Assembly (NCBI GenBank): GCA_017411385.1
Contig: JAFQQF010000016.1
Span: 1-64,000, forward strand
Reading direction: 5' to 3'
Source: Ruminococcus sp.
GTDB lineage: Bacteria; Bacillota; Clostridia; Oscillospirales; Acutalibacteraceae
DNA length: 64,000 bases
In this document: piece by piece, positions 9,400 through 17,922 of the stretch
How positions within the stretch are numbered: the stretch's first letter is position 1
How the letters are laid out: each line of letters begins with the position of its first letter
Made by a program: the position numbers and the translations under genes
Notes under the pieces: generated by a model
Told to the model about the DNA's origin: nothing
Seen by the model: only the letters and a program-made list of their open reading frames with translations
The model's database searches: none

Positions 9400-10368
9400 T
9401 TACAAATTCCAGCAAGCACAAACGTGATCAGGTGCAACCTCAGCAAGAGGAGGCATTTCCTGTGCGCACTGCTCTGTTGCTCTGGGGCAACGGGTTCTGA
9501 AGGGACAGCCGGAAGGCATATTCAGAGGTGAAGGTACGTCACCCTCAAGCACGATACGCTTATGATTCTTAGCGTAGTCGGGGTCGGGAATGGGAACTGC
9601 TGAAAGCAGAGAAATTGAGTAAGGATGTGTTGGATGGTTGTAAATCTCGTTAGCGGGACCCATCTCAACGATATGACCCAAATACATAACCGCGATTCTG
9701 TCGGAGATGTGCTTAACAACCAGCAGGTCGTGAGCAATGAACAAATATGTGAGTCCCAGCTTCTCCTGAAGCTCCTCAAACATATTGATAATCTGTGCCT
9801 GAATGGAAACGTCCAATGCAGATACAGGCTCATCGCAGATGATACACTTGGGATTAACGGCAAGAGCACGGGCGATGCCGATACGCTGACGCTGACCGCC
9901 GGAGAATTCATGAGCATAACGTGTTGCGTGCTCAGAGTTCAGACCAACAATTTTAAGAAGCTCAGCAATTCTTGCGTCACGCTCTGCCTTTGTCTTGCAA
10001 AGCTTGTGAATATCCAGAGGCTCGCCGACGATATCGGCAACTGTCATTCTGGGGTCAAGAGATGAATAAGGGTCCTGAAAAACCATCTGAACCTTTTTAC
10101 GCATTTCGTTTACAGCCTTCTTGCCCTTGATGAGCTGTCCGTCATAGTAAACCTCACCTGCGGTAGGCTCGTAAAGATGCAGAATACTTCTGCCGACTGT
10201 GGTCTTACCGCAGCCGGACTCACCAACAAGACCGAGGGTTTCGCCTTCCTTGATTGCAAAGGAAACGCCGTCAACAGCCTTCAGCTTTTTGCTGCCAAAA
10301 AGACCTGTGGGAATATTAAAATGCTGTTTAAGGTCACAAACCTCCAGCAAATATTTATTTTCGCTCAT
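9400..10368 (-). CDS. oppF: Oligopeptide ABC transporter ATP-binding protein OppF
   Basis: One of two ATPases driving the peptide importer. Walker A is GESGCGKT, the signature is FSGGQRQR, Walker B ends in IICDEP, and the H-loop is IAHD. The C-terminal oligopeptide/dipeptide extension with its Cys cluster is present ([15 protein letters not shown]). It is 322 residues and starts three bases after the oppD stop region. OppF rather than OppD is chosen from [11 protein letters not shown] near the N-terminus, typical of the OppF/DppF branch. Confidence 0.92.
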   Translation of the reverse strand: MSENKYLLEVCDLKQHFNIPTGLFGSKKLKAVDGVSFAIKEGETLGLVGESGCGKTTVGRSILHLYEPTAGEVYYDGQLIKGKKAVNEMRKKVQMVFQDPYSSLDPRMTVADIVGEPLDIHKLCKTKAERDARIAELLKIVGLNSEHATRYAHEFSGGQRQRIGIARALAVNPKCIICDEPVSALDVSIQAQIINMFEELQEKLGLTYLFIAHDLLVVKHISDRIAVMYLGHIVEMGPANEIYNHPTHPYSISLLSAVPIPDPDYAKNHKRIVLEGDVPSPLNMPSGCPFRTRCPRATEQCAQEMPPLAEVAPDHVCACWNL

Positions 10369-10371
10369 AGG

Positions 10372-11403
10372 TTAAGCCTCCTCTTTGGTGTTGTAAAGTG
10401 CCTCAATTTCTTCCTTGGACACTCTGCCTTCATCAATCATAGACTTGACGTGATTCCAGCAACGCACCTTGTGTGTACCACCCTCGCTGATAAGAGCAGG
10501 GTTCTGTTCAAGGCAAACCTTCATAGCTGCATCGCAACGGGGTGCAAAGGGACAGCCTGCAGGAAGATTCAGAAGGTCAACTGCAGAACCGCCGATGGGC
10601 TGAAGCTTTGTATGCTCATCGCTTACGGTAGGAATGGAACGCATAAGGCCGAGAGTATACTCATGCTTGGGATTGTAGAAAATCTCCTCAGCTGTGCCCT
10701 GCTCGCAAACCTGACCAGCGTACATAACGATAACCTCGTCACACATCTCGGCAACAACGCCAAGGTCGTGGGTAATGAGGATAATTGCCATACCCAGCTT
10801 CTTCTGAAGGTCCTTCATCAAATCCAGAATCTGTGCCTGAATTGTAACGTCCAGAGCTGTGGTAGGCTCGTCAGCAATAAGAATATCGGGCTCACAGGCA
10901 AGTGCCATAGCAATCATAACTCTCTGACGCATACCGCCTGAGAACTGGTGGGGATACTGCTTGATACGTCTTTCGGGCTCGTTAACACCTACCAGACTGA
11001 GCATCTCGATAGCACGCTCTTTTGCCTCTTTCTTATTACGGTTTGTATGAAGCATAATGGCTTCCATAAGCTGGTCGCCAATGGTGAATACAGGGTTAAG
11101 GCTTGTCATAGGGTCCTGGAAAATGATAGAAATCTTATTTCCGCGGATTTTAGCCATATTCTTTTCTTTGATTCCGACAAGCTCCTGATCCTCAAGGAGA
11201 ATGTTGCCGTCAACAATCTTACCTGTACCGGCAAGAATCTGAAGCACGGAGTAAGCGGAAACGGATTTGCCCGAGCCGGACTCACCAACAATACCGAGAA
11301 CCTTTCCTTTCTCAACATTGTAGGAAACACCGTTAACTGCCTTGACCTCACCTGCAGGTGTAAAGAAAGAGGTCTTAAGGTTTTTTACTGATAATAAGCT
11401 CAT
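10372..11403 (-). CDS. oppD: Oligopeptide ABC transporter ATP-binding protein OppD
   Basis: The second ATPase of the peptide importer. It shows [23 protein letters not shown] at the N-terminus, Walker A GESGSGKS, signature FSGGMRQR, Walker B ILIADEP and H-loop ITHD. The C-terminal oligo_HPY extension has a Cys-containing [15 protein letters not shown] motif. It is 343 residues long. The gene sits directly between oppC and oppF with very short gaps, so all are on one transcript. Confidence 0.92.
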   Translation of the reverse strand: MSLLSVKNLKTSFFTPAGEVKAVNGVSYNVEKGKVLGIVGESGSGKSVSAYSVLQILAGTGKIVDGNILLEDQELVGIKEKNMAKIRGNKISIIFQDPMTSLNPVFTIGDQLMEAIMLHTNRNKKEAKERAIEMLSLVGVNEPERRIKQYPHQFSGGMRQRVMIAMALACEPDILIADEPTTALDVTIQAQILDLMKDLQKKLGMAIILITHDLGVVAEMCDEVIVMYAGQVCEQGTAEEIFYNPKHEYTLGLMRSIPTVSDEHTKLQPIGGSAVDLLNLPAGCPFAPRCDAAMKVCLEQNPALISEGGTHKVRCWNHVKSMIDEGRVSKEEIEALYNTKEEA

Positions 11404-11415
11404 TTCTTTACCTCC

Positions 11416-12495
11416 TTACTTTTTCTGTTTGGGGTCAAAGGCGTCGCGCAGACCGTCGCCAAAGAGGTTCAAGCTCAGAACAATTACGCAGATTGTAAGA
11501 GCGGGAACCAGAAGTCTGTAAACATCGGAATAAATGTATGAAAGATTCTCAGATGCAAGAGAGCCCAGAGAAGGCATGGGGATAGAAACGCCCAGACCCA
11601 AGAAGCTTAAGAAGCTCTCTGTAAAGATAGCATTGGGAATCTGAAGTGCTGTGGAAATAACCATAACACTGATACAGTTGGGAAGCAGATGCTTTCTGAT
11701 GATTCTTGCAGGCTTTGCACCCAGAGCCTTAGCTGTAAGGATGAACTCCTGCTGCTTGATAGAAAGAATCTGACCACGGATAAGACGAGCCATAGATACC
11801 CAGTAAAGCAGAGCAAATACCAAGAAGATACTTATCATACCTGTACCGAGCTTTTCAAAGAATGTGCCTTCAATGAGAGGTGCCAGTGTCTGCTGGAAAA
11901 CAACAGAGAACAGGATAACCATAAGCATATCCGGCAGAGAGTAAATGATATCTACAATTCTCATCATAATAAGGTCAATCTTACCGCCGAAGTAGCCGGA
12001 GATTGAACCGTAGAGTGTACCGATAATAAGAACGATGATAGAAGCAAAGAGGCCAACAGAAAGAGAGATACGTGTACCGTATACAACACGGATAAAGTAA
12101 TCTCTTCCCAAATCGTCTGTTCCCAGAAGATGAGGGAATATCTTTTCGCCTGCGGCAATTCTTGCCTGCTCTGTAGCACCATACTCCATAGGCTTTAAGC
12201 CGTTGTAGCTTGAGTCAGGAACCTGACCCTTCTGAGCAACACCGAGCTGCTGGCTGTAGGTGTAGGGATAAACCATAGGAATAACAATAACGGCAACAAT
12301 GATAAAGATAAGCAGGAATGCACAGGTAATAGCTACCTTGTTCTTCCAAAGTCTTCTCATACCGTCTTTAAAGAAGGTAACGCTTTCACGTTCTACAATC
12401 TGCTGTTCTTTTTCTGCAGCAGAAGCCTTTTCCCACTTGGATAAATCCAACTGAAAGCTCAGAGGATTTTTCTTGGGCATTGAATTATTACTCAT
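11416..12495 (-). CDS. oppC: Oligopeptide ABC transporter permease OppC
   Basis: An inner-membrane permease of the OppC/DppC branch. It has a cytoplasmic N-terminal extension, a first membrane span (VAITCAFLLIFIIVAVIVIP), the periplasmic-type stretch with PHLLGTDDLGRDYFIRVVYG, and four more spans; the EAA loop is represented by TAKALGAKPARIIRKHLLPN. The ATG at 12493-12495 lies eight bases from AAGGAGG; a GTG codon one residue earlier is in frame but less well placed. Length is 359 residues. Confidence 0.91.
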   Translation of the reverse strand: MSNNSMPKKNPLSFQLDLSKWEKASAAEKEQQIVERESVTFFKDGMRRLWKNKVAITCAFLLIFIIVAVIVIPMVYPYTYSQQLGVAQKGQVPDSSYNGLKPMEYGATEQARIAAGEKIFPHLLGTDDLGRDYFIRVVYGTRISLSVGLFASIIVLIIGTLYGSISGYFGGKIDLIMMRIVDIIYSLPDMLMVILFSVVFQQTLAPLIEGTFFEKLGTGMISIFLVFALLYWVSMARLIRGQILSIKQQEFILTAKALGAKPARIIRKHLLPNCISVMVISTALQIPNAIFTESFLSFLGLGVSIPMPSLGSLASENLSYIYSDVYRLLVPALTICVIVLSLNLFGDGLRDAFDPKQKK

Positions 12496-12508
12496 CACAA
12501 AATCCTCC

Positions 12509-13435
12509 TTAAGACAAGTCTACTCTCGGGTCGAACAGCTTATAAAGGATGTCCGACAGGAGCATCATAACAACGACTATAATAGCAAGGAAGATGGTTG
12601 TGCCCATAATCATTGTATAGTCACGGTTGATAATACTTGATACGAAATATTTGCCAAGTCCGGGAACAGCAAAAATCTTCTCAACAACAAGAGAACCTGT
12701 AAGAATGAATGCAATCATAGGACCTGCGTATGTGATAACGGGAGTAACTGCGTTCTTGAGAGCGTGCTTGAAGAGCACCTTGGAGGGTGCAACACCCTTT
12801 GCTCTTGCTGTACGGATATAGTCCTGACCCAGAACGTCCAGCATACTGGAGCGTGTAAGACGGATTGTATATGCCATGGGATACAGCATCAGAGATACAA
12901 TGGGAAGCACCAGACCGCCTGCGGATTGTCCGTTAGCGGGGAATATCTTGGTTTCAACGCAGAGAAGCCACAAAAGGAGCGTTGCCACAATAAAGGATGG
13001 CATAGCAACAAAAGCAGTAGACATAACCATAATAATACGGTCAATAAGCTTGTTGTGATAAACCGCGGCAAGTGAGCCAAAGATAAGGCCCAGAGTCAAA
13101 GCGCCTGCAGCGGCAATAAGACCCATCTTGGCACTTGTTGCAAAGCCTTCCATAATAACATCTGTTACCATTCTGCCGTCCATCTTCATAGAAGGACCAA
13201 AGTCAAGCTTTACAGCACCCTTGAGATAGTTAAAGTACTGCTCGTGCAAGGGCTTGTCCAGACCAAACTTAGCATTCAGCGCAGCCAGAGTTTCGGGTTT
13301 TACCGATTTTTCACTCATAAAGGGGCCGCCGGGGATGAAGTTCATTATGAAGAAAGTGATAGTGATAACCAGAAAAATAGTAATCACAGCAAGTACGGCT
13401 CTCTTCAATATGTAATAGAGAAATTTCTTGTCCAT
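12509..13435 (-). CDS. oppB: Oligopeptide ABC transporter permease OppB
   Basis: The partner permease, OppB/DppB branch. N-terminal span LYYILKRAVLAVITIFLVIT, then FIMNFIPGGPF as expected for the family, six spans in all, and an EAA-type loop in YIRTARAKGVAPSKVLFKHALKN. It is 308 residues, the normal size, and first in the opp operon. The C-terminus keeps the family ending DILYKLFDPRV. Confidence 0.92.
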   Translation of the reverse strand: MDKKFLYYILKRAVLAVITIFLVITITFFIMNFIPGGPFMSEKSVKPETLAALNAKFGLDKPLHEQYFNYLKGAVKLDFGPSMKMDGRMVTDVIMEGFATSAKMGLIAAAGALTLGLIFGSLAAVYHNKLIDRIIMVMSTAFVAMPSFIVATLLLWLLCVETKIFPANGQSAGGLVLPIVSLMLYPMAYTIRLTRSSMLDVLGQDYIRTARAKGVAPSKVLFKHALKNAVTPVITYAGPMIAFILTGSLVVEKIFAVPGLGKYFVSSIINRDYTMIMGTTIFLAIIVVVMMLLSDILYKLFDPRVDLS

Positions 13436-13497
13436 TTTGTTCCCGTTCCTTGTAATAGATTTCTTAAAATACGCACCTGTCGCATTTTTATTTACTC

Positions 13498-13526
13498 ATT
13501 ATACAAAATTACAGGGGATAATGCTG
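13498..13526 (-). promoter_or_regulatory. Weak candidate promoter for the opp operon
   Basis: A perfect -10 TATAAT (minus strand, 13498-13503) stands 63 bases above the oppB ATG, but the -35 at 17 bases is poor (CAGCAT), so an activator may be needed. The rest of the 338-base gap between oppB and pnp is AT-rich with only the pnp terminator recognisable. Confidence 0.3.
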
Positions 13527-13715
13527 ATATTAACGAGATAATCGTTTTGGAAACTACATTTTTACAAGTAATAATAAACAAAATACTAAAGCTTTATATA
13601 ATAACTTGATACTATTTTGACATAAAATTCACCAAATAATACGATATTTGGTAATCAGCAAGCCCCTGCACCACAACTTGTGGCAAAATATGAAAAATTA
13701 ACAAGGCAACACAAA

Positions 13716-13741
13716 CCCCCGACTCCAAAAAGAGTCGGGGG
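13716..13741 (-). terminator. Intrinsic terminator of pnp
   Basis: Perfect 10-bp stem CCCCCGACTC / GAGTCGGGGG with a six-base loop, followed on the minus strand by TTTGTGTT. It lies 33 bases beyond the pnp stop. Confidence 0.85.
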
Positions 13742-13773
13742 TACATTATATATGGTATATAAACCTATTATAA

Positions 13774-15987
13774 TCAGTTGCGTCTGGGACGGCGGTTATC
13801 TCTGCCACCGCGGTTTCCATCTCTGCGGGGTCTGTCAGCGTTTACATCGTTTTCGGGTGTAAGGCCGTCAACCTCGATGAGAACATCACGTCTGGAAAGG
13901 TTAAGTCTGCCCTTGTCGTCAATCTCCATTACCTTAACGCGGATAACGTCGCCAACGTTTACAACGTCTGTTACCTTGTCGGTACGCTTAACGTCAAGCT
14001 GAGAAATATGAACAAGACCCTCCTTGCCGGGAGCAATCTCAACAAATGCACCAAAGTCCATAATGCGTGTTACCTTACCAAGGTACATTGCACCGGGCTC
14101 GGGATCAATAGCGATAGTTTCAACAATTGCAAGAGCTCTGCGGCACTGCTCAATGTCGATACCTGATACGAATACCTGACCGTTGTCACCGTCTTCTTCA
14201 ATATCAATCTTAACCTGACACTGAGCCTGAATCTCCTTGATAACCTTGCCACCCTTACCGATAACCTCAGAAATCTTGTCTGCAGGAATGGTAGTTGTGA
14301 GCATCTTGGGAGCATACTTGGAAAGCTCAGCTCTGGGAGCCTCGATAGCCTTAAGCATAACCTCGTCAAGGATGTAGTTACGAGCTACGTGAGTCTTCTC
14401 GAGAGCTTCCTTTACCATCTCGGGTGTAAGACCGGAGATCTTAAGGTCCATCTGGATAGCTGTGATACCGTCGTGTGTACCTGCTACCTTGAAGTCCATA
14501 TCGCCGAAGAAGTCCTCAACGCCCTGAATGTCAACCATTGTCATCCAGCGGTCGCCCTCTGTGATAAGACCGCAGGAGATACCTGCAACAGGAGCCTTGA
14601 TGGGAACACCTGCGTCCATAAGAGCAAGTGTAGAACCGCAAACGGAGCCCTGTGAAGTAGAGCCGTTAGAAGAAAGAACCTCAGAAACAAGTCTGATGGA
14701 ATAAGGGAACTCCTCAACGGAGGGAATTACGGGAACGAGAGCTCTCTCAGCAAGAGCACCGTGACCGATTTCACGTCTGCCGGGACCGCGGCTGGGTCTT
14801 GTTTCACCAACTGAGTAGCTGGGGAAGTTGTAGTGATGCATATATCTCTTGGTTTCTTCCTCGTCGATGCCGTCAAGGAGCTGTCCCTCAGCAACAGTAC
14901 CGAGAGTTGCGATTGTGAGAACCTGAGTCTGACCACGTGTGAAAAGACCTGAACCGTGAACTCTGGGAAGAAGTGCAACCTCAGAAGCAAGAGGTCTGAT
15001 GTCGTTCATGCCTCTGCCGTCAACACGCTTCTGCTCATCGAGGAGCCAACGGCGAACGATGTACTTCTGAACCTTGTAAAGGCACTCGTCAATCTTTGCT
15101 TCACTGTCGGGATAAATCTCGTCAAACTTTGCGTGAACAGCCTCGTAGATGGGCTGGAGTCTTGCATCGCGTACAATCTTGTCGTCTGTGTCCATAGCAA
15201 CCTTGATATCCTCCTCAGAGAATGCCTTGATTGCCTCGAACATCTCCTCATCAGGCTCGTTGGAGGGATAAGAGAATTTCTCCTTACCAATCTCAGCCTG
15301 TATGCCCTTGATGAACTCGATAATCTGCTGGTTAGCCTCGTGGCCAGCCATGATAGCGTTATACATAACCTCGTCGCTTACACAGTTAGCACCTGCCTCA
15401 ATCATAGCAATTCTGCTGTCTGTGGAAGCAACTGTTGTTGCCATTTCGGAAACCTCACGCTGTGCAGCTGTGGGGTTGATTACAAACTCGCCGTCAACAT
15501 AACCTACGGAAACACCACTGATAGGACCGTTCCAAGGAATATCGGAAATTGAGATTGCAATGGAAGTACCTACCATTGCAACGATTTCGGGCTGACAGTC
15601 AGGGTCAACAGACATAACTGTGCAAACAACGGAAACGTCGTTTCTCATATCCTTGGGGAAGAGAGGACGGATAGGTCTGTCGATAACACGGCTTGTAAGG
15701 ATTGCCTTCTCGGAAGGTCTGCCCTCACGCTTCAAGAAGCTGCCGGGGATTTTGCCTACAGAGTAGAGCTTCTCCTCAAAATCTACTGAAAGAGGGAAGA
15801 AATCAATACCCTCTCTGGGCTTTGCTGCACCTGTAACAGCAACGTGAACTACGGTTTCACCGTAGCGAACAAGGCAAGCACCGTTTGCCAGCTGAGTGGT
15901 TTTACCTGTTTCAACAACAAGGGGTCTGCCTGCAAATTCGGTTTCGAAAGTTCTGAACTTATCGAATGTCATAGCTTTGTTTGCCAT
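13774..15987 (-). CDS. pnp: Polyribonucleotide nucleotidyltransferase (PNPase)
   Basis: PNPase degrades RNA 3'-to-5' phosphorolytically. The 737-residue protein has two RNase PH-like domains (GKTTQLANGACLVRYGET near the start; RVDGRGMNDIRPL and VHGSGLFTRGQTQ in the second half), then a KH domain (ADKISEVIGKGGKVIKEI) and an S1 domain (YLGKVTRIMDFGAFVEIAPGKEGLVHISQL). It ends in a basic Arg/Gly tail after the S1 domain. AGGAGG lies seven bases before the ATG. It follows rpsO, the common bacterial pairing, but a 255-base gap with an inverted-repeat element intervenes. Confidence 0.96.
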   Translation of the reverse strand: MANKAMTFDKFRTFETEFAGRPLVVETGKTTQLANGACLVRYGETVVHVAVTGAAKPREGIDFFPLSVDFEEKLYSVGKIPGSFLKREGRPSEKAILTSRVIDRPIRPLFPKDMRNDVSVVCTVMSVDPDCQPEIVAMVGTSIAISISDIPWNGPISGVSVGYVDGEFVINPTAAQREVSEMATTVASTDSRIAMIEAGANCVSDEVMYNAIMAGHEANQQIIEFIKGIQAEIGKEKFSYPSNEPDEEMFEAIKAFSEEDIKVAMDTDDKIVRDARLQPIYEAVHAKFDEIYPDSEAKIDECLYKVQKYIVRRWLLDEQKRVDGRGMNDIRPLASEVALLPRVHGSGLFTRGQTQVLTIATLGTVAEGQLLDGIDEEETKRYMHHYNFPSYSVGETRPSRGPGRREIGHGALAERALVPVIPSVEEFPYSIRLVSEVLSSNGSTSQGSVCGSTLALMDAGVPIKAPVAGISCGLITEGDRWMTMVDIQGVEDFFGDMDFKVAGTHDGITAIQMDLKISGLTPEMVKEALEKTHVARNYILDEVMLKAIEAPRAELSKYAPKMLTTTIPADKISEVIGKGGKVIKEIQAQCQVKIDIEEDGDNGQVFVSGIDIEQCRRALAIVETIAIDPEPGAMYLGKVTRIMDFGAFVEIAPGKEGLVHISQLDVKRTDKVTDVVNVGDVIRVKVMEIDDKGRLNLSRRDVLIEVDGLTPENDVNADRPRRDGNRGGRDNRRPRRN

Positions 15988-16022
15988 AAAAAATCCTCCT
16001 GTAAAATTTAAAATTTATTTTC

Positions 16023-16186
16023 ACAGGGATTTCCGCTGATTTAGCAATAAAACCAAGGGTCCAACCAAGGGGAACGGCTCAGCTCTTTTTTAGCCTCCCC
16101 TTAGGCAAGGAGGGCTCTGGAGCAAATCCCAAAAGTTCCGTTGAACCTTTCGTTTTACCGCTAAACTTAAGCAATAAAATCCCTGT
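16023..16186. repeat. MITE-like imperfect inverted-repeat element between rpsO and pnp
   Basis: The segment is bounded by perfect 10-base inverted ends (ACAGGGATTT at 16023-16032, AAATCCCTGT at 16177-16186). Inside, TTTAGC pairs with GCTAAA, and the stretch AAAACCAAGGGTCCAAC pairs with GTTGAACCTTTCGTTTT at 13 of 17 positions, so nearly the whole 164 bases can fold into one long hairpin. The centre contains a CCTCC...GGAGG palindrome. It encodes nothing. I infer a non-autonomous mobile element or a large processing hairpin. Confidence 0.6.
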
Positions 16187-16201
16187 TATAAACGGAATAC
16201 A

Positions 16202-16229
16202 GGGCAAACGGCGAAAATGCCGTCTGCCC
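16202..16229 (-). terminator. Hairpin/attenuator after rpsO
   Basis: An 11-bp stem with one wobble (16202-16212 with 16219-16229) begins 14 bases past the rpsO stop. The run after it on the minus strand is weak (TGTATT), so read-through into pnp is likely. Confidence 0.5.
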
Positions 16230-16242
16230 CTTTTGCTTGTGA

Positions 16243-16506
16243 TTATTTACGGATGCCGAGTCTTGCGATGATAGAACGGTATCTCTCAATGTCAACCTTT
16301 GTCAGGTATGCGAGAAGAGCTCTTCTCTGACCAACCATCTTAAGCAGACCTCTGCGGCTGTGATGGTCCTTCTTGTGCTCCTTGAGGTGCTCGGTAAGGT
16401 CGTTGATTCTCTTTGTAAGCAGAGCAATCTGAACCTCGGGAGAACCTGTGTCACCCTCATGGAGAGCATACTCGTTGATAATAGCAATCTTTTCTTCTTT
16501 AAGCAT
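16243..16506 (-). CDS. rpsO: Small ribosomal subunit protein uS15
   Basis: S15 is a primary 16S rRNA-binding protein of the 30S platform. The 87-residue sequence carries the hallmark [27 protein letters not shown], then the [19 protein letters not shown] rRNA-binding core and ends ARLGIRK. The open frame extends 34 codons upstream through the leader, but the family start is MLKEEKIAI with AAGGTGG eight bases before it. A strong promoter and a structured leader precede it. Confidence 0.96.
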   Translation of the reverse strand: MLKEEKIAIINEYALHEGDTGSPEVQIALLTKRINDLTEHLKEHKKDHHSRRGLLKMVGQRRALLAYLTKVDIERYRSIIARLGIRK

Positions 16507-16515
16507 TGTGTAAAC

Positions 16516-16606
16516 CACCTTTTTTAAAATATTACCCTCAAACACAGGTACGGGACGGTGAATCCGCATTGCGGCATACTCCCGAATCCGTGAAAGGGGC
16601 GAAAAC
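16516..16606 (-). promoter_or_regulatory. Structured 5' leader of rpsO, candidate S15 autoregulatory RNA
   Basis: About 100 bases separate the rpsO promoter from the ATG. The leader can form CGGGA/TCCCG and CCGC/GCGG stems around the segment GTATGCCGCAATGCGGAT, plus a CACGG/CCGT pairing. S15 represses its own mRNA through leader structures in several bacterial groups. I cannot match this leader to a named class; the assignment rests on position and foldability. Confidence 0.35.
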
Positions 16607-16612
16607 ATCAGT

Positions 16613-16641
16613 ATTATATCACAGATGTTTTAAATTGTAAA
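16613..16641 (-). promoter_or_regulatory. rpsO: Promoter of rpsO
   Basis: Minus strand: -35 TTTACA (16636-16641), 17-base spacer, perfect -10 TATAAT (16613-16618) preceded by TGTGA, which adds an extended -10 element. Confidence 0.8.
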
Positions 16642-16691
16642 GTCTTTTTTGCTATACAGAAATATCAATAATTCAGACTTTTATAAGCTTA

Positions 16692-17102
16692 TTATTCATC
16701 AAGATTCTCAAAAAATTCTTTAAGACTCTTTTTCTGCTCCTTGGTCAGCACCCTATAGTAAGAAAGAAAAGTCTTTTCTTCCTTGGAAAGAGTGTAGATT
16801 TTGTCGTCCCTTGTATCAAGAAGCTCATCTCCACTTTTCTGAAGTTTCTTCTCTCCCTCAACCTCGGTAACATCGCTGACACGCACCGCAATTTTTCCAT
16901 CCTCGTCAGGCAAAAGAAGTGTGGCGTCTACGTTAAAAACAGACGCAAGCTTCTTCAATGCCTTCAAATCGGGCTCGGTTGTGCCACGCTCATAATAAGC
17001 ATAGGTTGAACGGTCAATGTGCAAAACATCCGCCACCTGCTGCTGTGTAAGAGTGCAGTTGTTTCTCAACGTTTTGAAAACAGCACCCAATTCCTTTGAC
17101 AT
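16692..17102 (-). CDS. XRE-family helix-turn-helix transcriptional regulator
   Basis: A 136-residue cytoplasmic DNA-binding protein. Residues 1-60 form a Cro/CI-type HTH: LGAVFKTLRNNCTLTQQQVADVLHIDRSTYAYYERG, followed by PDLKALKKLASVFNV. The C-terminal half is charged with no domain I recognise (KEEKTFLSYYRVLTKEQKKSLKEFFENL). The ATG at 17100-17102 is preceded by GGGGTGG; an in-frame GTG three codons up is less well placed. A 6-5-6 inverted repeat just upstream is a likely autoregulatory operator. No target is evident. Confidence 0.8.
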   Translation of the reverse strand: MSKELGAVFKTLRNNCTLTQQQVADVLHIDRSTYAYYERGTTEPDLKALKKLASVFNVDATLLLPDEDGKIAVRVSDVTEVEGEKKLQKSGDELLDTRDDKIYTLSKEEKTFLSYYRVLTKEQKKSLKEFFENLDE

Positions 17103-17120
17103 ATTTACCACCCCATAATC

Positions 17121-17137
17121 CGTACCATACGGGTACG
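17121..17137. promoter_or_regulatory. Inverted repeat upstream of the minus-strand XRE gene (putative operator)
   Basis: Perfect CGTACC / GGTACG inverted repeat with a five-base spacer, 18 bases above the start codon of the regulator at 16692-17102. Its place suggests autorepression. Confidence 0.45.
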
Positions 17138-17233
17138 TTTATACTTCTATTATGCACGTGAATTCTCGTCACGCACGATTTTGTGAAATCTTCCCACCGA
17201 TTTTTAAAATTTTGCTTTACTTCGAAGTATTTA

Positions 17234-17262
17234 TTGAATTTAGGTAAAATATGCTGTATAAT
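17234..17262 (+). promoter_or_regulatory. Promoter of tRNA-Thr
   Basis: -35 TTGAAT (17234-17239), 17-base spacer, perfect -10 TATAAT (17257-17262), 20 bases before the tRNA. Confidence 0.75.
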
Positions 17263-17282
17263 AATGTAATATAAATATCATT

Positions 17283-17358
17283 GCTGGTATAGCTCAGTCG
17301 GTAGAGCATCTCACTCGTAATGAGAAGGTCACGTGTTCGAATCACGCTACCAGCTCCA
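17283..17358 (+). tRNA. tRNA-Thr (anticodon CGT)
   Basis: A full cloverleaf reads from the sequence: acceptor GCTGGTA / TACCAGC, D-arm GCTC..GAGC, anticodon stem TCTCA / TGAGA with loop CTCGTAA (anticodon CGT, reading ACG), T-loop TTCGAAT, and CCA encoded at 17356-17358. The outermost T-stem pair appears to be an A-C mismatch. It has its own promoter and terminator. Confidence 0.95.
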
Positions 17359-17362
17359 AAAC

Positions 17363-17402
17363 AAGAACTCACATTTGTCCAAGCCAAGTGTGGGTTCTTT
17401 TC
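17363..17402 (+). terminator. Terminator after tRNA-Thr
   Basis: An 11-bp stem (AAGAACTCACA / TGTGGGTTCTT, one wobble) with a 15-base loop, followed by TTCT, begins five bases after the tRNA. Confidence 0.7.
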
Positions 17403-17428
17403 TATATACACAAAGCACGTTCTTTCTC

Positions 17429-17496
17429 TAACAATAATTGTTAACACGTGTCCTATTCGGATATTTAGATTATTCTACCATATCCTATTAGGATAT
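17429..17496. promoter_or_regulatory. Operator cluster upstream of the plus-strand XRE gene
   Basis: Three dyads lie in 68 bases: TAACAATAATTGTTA (17429-17443, perfect), TCCTATTCGGATA (17451-17463, imperfect), and ATATCCTATTAGGATAT (17480-17496, a perfect 8-1-8 palindrome). The last two share the core TCCTATT-GGATA and are about 30 bases apart. They probably bind the XRE protein encoded at 17531. Confidence 0.55.
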
Positions 17497-17530
17497 ACAA
17501 TAACATTGTTAAAGAAAGGGTGAGAAATCA

Positions 17531-17863
17531 ATGCTCGACTACATTGCAATAGGAGAAAGAATTAAAGCGCTGAGAAAACAGAAAGGCTGGACACAAGCTC
17601 AGCTTGCGGAAAAATCAGGAGTAGAACCCTCACACATTTCTCACATCGAGCGCGGAGCAACCAAACTCAGCCTACCCACGCTGATAAATCTTGCTAATAC
17701 TTTGAACGCCACTCTTGACGAGTTGGTATACGGAAGTCTTGTAAAGAGTTCTCATATATCAAACCGTATAATAGATGAGCTTCTTAGTGATTGCACAAGC
17801 GAAGAACTGAAAGCTTTATCAGAGGTCATCAAAACCACAAAAGGCATTTTACGCAACAAATAA
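17531..17863 (+). CDS. XRE-family helix-turn-helix transcriptional regulator
   Basis: A 110-residue regulator with a textbook HTH_3 domain at residues 5-65: IGERIKALRKQKGWTQAQLAEKSG, then VEPSHISHIERGATKLSLPTLINLANTLN. The remainder (about residues 70-110) is helical with no recognised ligand domain. AAAGAAAGGGTGAG precedes the ATG. The tandem palindromes just upstream imply cooperative autoregulation. It is a single-gene unit; a weak hairpin with AAATAAC/GTTATTT arms follows. Confidence 0.82.
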   Translation: MLDYIAIGERIKALRKQKGWTQAQLAEKSGVEPSHISHIERGATKLSLPTLINLANTLNATLDELVYGSLVKSSHISNRIIDELLSDCTSEELKALSEVIKTTKGILRNK

Positions 17864-17922
17864 ACCGCAAATAACTACTGTTGTTATTTCAGTAATTAAT
17901 TTATTAACGGGAGGGCTTTGCC

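Noticed and set aside
9304-9531. 75-codon plus-strand frame across the oppF 3' end
   Set aside because: No ribosome binding site, antisense to oppF, and no similarity to known proteins.
13616-13644. Plus-strand TTGACA-17-TACGAT promoter-like sequence
   Set aside because: It would point into the pnp terminator and antisense to pnp; no plus-strand gene follows.
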